Shown: piece after piece, positions 7,748 to 8,270 of the stretch
Layout: every line of letters begins with the position of its first letter
How positions within the stretch are numbered: position 1 is the first letter of the stretch
Assembly: GCA_015688915.1 (NCBI GenBank)
Contig: JAATGX010000232.1
Span: 1-8,270 of the forward strand
DNA from: Desulfuromonadales bacterium
GTDB lineage: Bacteria; Desulfobacterota; Desulfuromonadia; Geobacterales; Pseudopelobacteraceae
Length of the DNA: 8,270 nucleotides
Direction: 5' to 3'
The notes under the pieces: model-generated
What the model was told of the DNA's origin: nothing
Seen by the model: only the letters and a program-made list of their open reading frames with translations
Database searches by the model: none
Position numbers and translations under genes: made by a program

Positions 7748-8270
7748 ATGAACCTACAGGAACTTAAAGGCAAAAAAATCAGCGAGCTCAACACCATTGC
7801 CCGCGAACTCAACATCGAGGGGGCATCCAGCCTGCGCAAGCAGGACCTGATCTTCGCCATCCTCAACGCCCAGACCGAGCAGAACGGCTCGATTTACGGC
7901 GAGGGCGTGCTGGAGACGCTTCAGGACGGTTTCGGCTTCCTGCGTGCCACGGATTACAACTATCTGCCCGGCCCGGACGATATCTATGTCTCCCCCAGCC
8001 AGATCCGGCGTTTCAACCTGCGCACCGGTGATACGGTGTCCGGCCAGATCCGCCCCCCCAAGGAAGGGGAGCGCTACTTTGCCCTGCTCAAGGTGGAGGA
8101 GGTCAACCACGAACCGCCCGAGGTGGCCCGGGACAAGATCCTGTTCGACAACCTGACCCCGCTCTATCCGAATGAAAAACTCAAGCTGGAGACCACGCCG
8201 GACAACATGCCCATGCGGGTGATCGAGCTGGTGGCGCCCATCGGCAAGGGCCAGCGCGGCCTGATCGTGG
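7748..8270 (+). CDS. rho: Transcription termination factor Rho, N-terminal part (cut by window edge)
   Basis: The first 174 codons of Rho, the hexameric RNA-dependent ATPase and helicase that ends transcription at unstructured C-rich RNA. Residues 1-43 are the helical Rho-N domain (LQELKGKKISELNTIARELN, then LRKQDLIFAIL). Residues about 48-120 are the cold-shock-like primary RNA-binding domain, with the RNP-type motif DGFGFLR at 60-66 and the DDIYVSPSQIRRFNLRTGD block at 77-95. The reading ends in PIGKGQRGLIV, directly before where the Walker A loop (APPKAGKT in E. coli) is expected, so the ATPase domain lies beyond the right edge. It is the compact form: no long insertion separates the Rho-N and RNA-binding domains. 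It is transcribed away from the hyfB-like gene, with a leader that may be long; Rho autoregulates by attenuation in E. coli, and that is only a possibility here. Confidence 0.97.
   Translation, partial: MNLQELKGKKISELNTIARELNIEGASSLRKQDLIFAILNAQTEQNGSIYGEGVLETLQDGFGFLRATDYNYLPGPDDIYVSPSQIRRFNLRTGDTVSGQIRPPKEGERYFALLKVEEVNHEPPEVARDKILFDNLTPLYPNEKLKLETTPDNMPMRVIELVAPIGKGQRGLIV

Noticed and set aside
7651..8110. Minus-strand frames over the start of rho
   Set aside because: Antisense to a clear Rho coding region; no family resemblance.

Overview
The window is GC-rich, densely coded, ordinary-looking chromosome. It most resembles the Geobacter/Desulfuromonadia group: GlyQ and HisH read like Geobacter proteins, glycyl-tRNA synthetase is the two-subunit bacterial form, and there is a chemoreceptor carrying a C-terminal hemerythrin domain, a type frequent in anaerobic metal- and sulfate-reducing bacteria. 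This placement is from recognition of the proteins, not from a search.

Layout from left to right: five complete genes lie on the minus strand, so they are transcribed right to left in the order hyfB-like, glyQ, glyS, chemoreceptor, hisH. At the right end rho is transcribed divergently on the plus strand and is cut by the window edge just before its ATP-binding loop. The minus-strand genes fall into at least two units. The hyfB-like gene has its own good sigma70-type promoter (7378-7407). glyQ and glyS have another one in the 133-bp gap behind hyfB (5262-5290) and are joined by an ATGA stop/start overlap. The chemoreceptor follows glyS after 65 bp, in which a hairpin sits directly behind the glyS stop. 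hisH is joined to the chemoreceptor by a second ATGA overlap. The only non-coding stretch over 300 bp is 7329-7747, the divergent hyfB/rho control region.

Functionally this is a mixed neighbourhood: translation (GlyQS), transcription termination (Rho), histidine synthesis (HisH), oxygen or diiron-based sensing (chemoreceptor-hemerythrin) and a membrane proton-translocation subunit (HyfB-like). The points most worth a second look are (1) a HyfB-type antiporter-like subunit standing alone with no hydrogenase partner genes beside it, (2) a chemoreceptor whose only recognisable input domain is a cytoplasmic hemerythrin, and (3) hisH being translationally coupled to that chemoreceptor rather than to another his gene. 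I found no mobile element, CRISPR array, RNA gene or clearly new multi-gene system.
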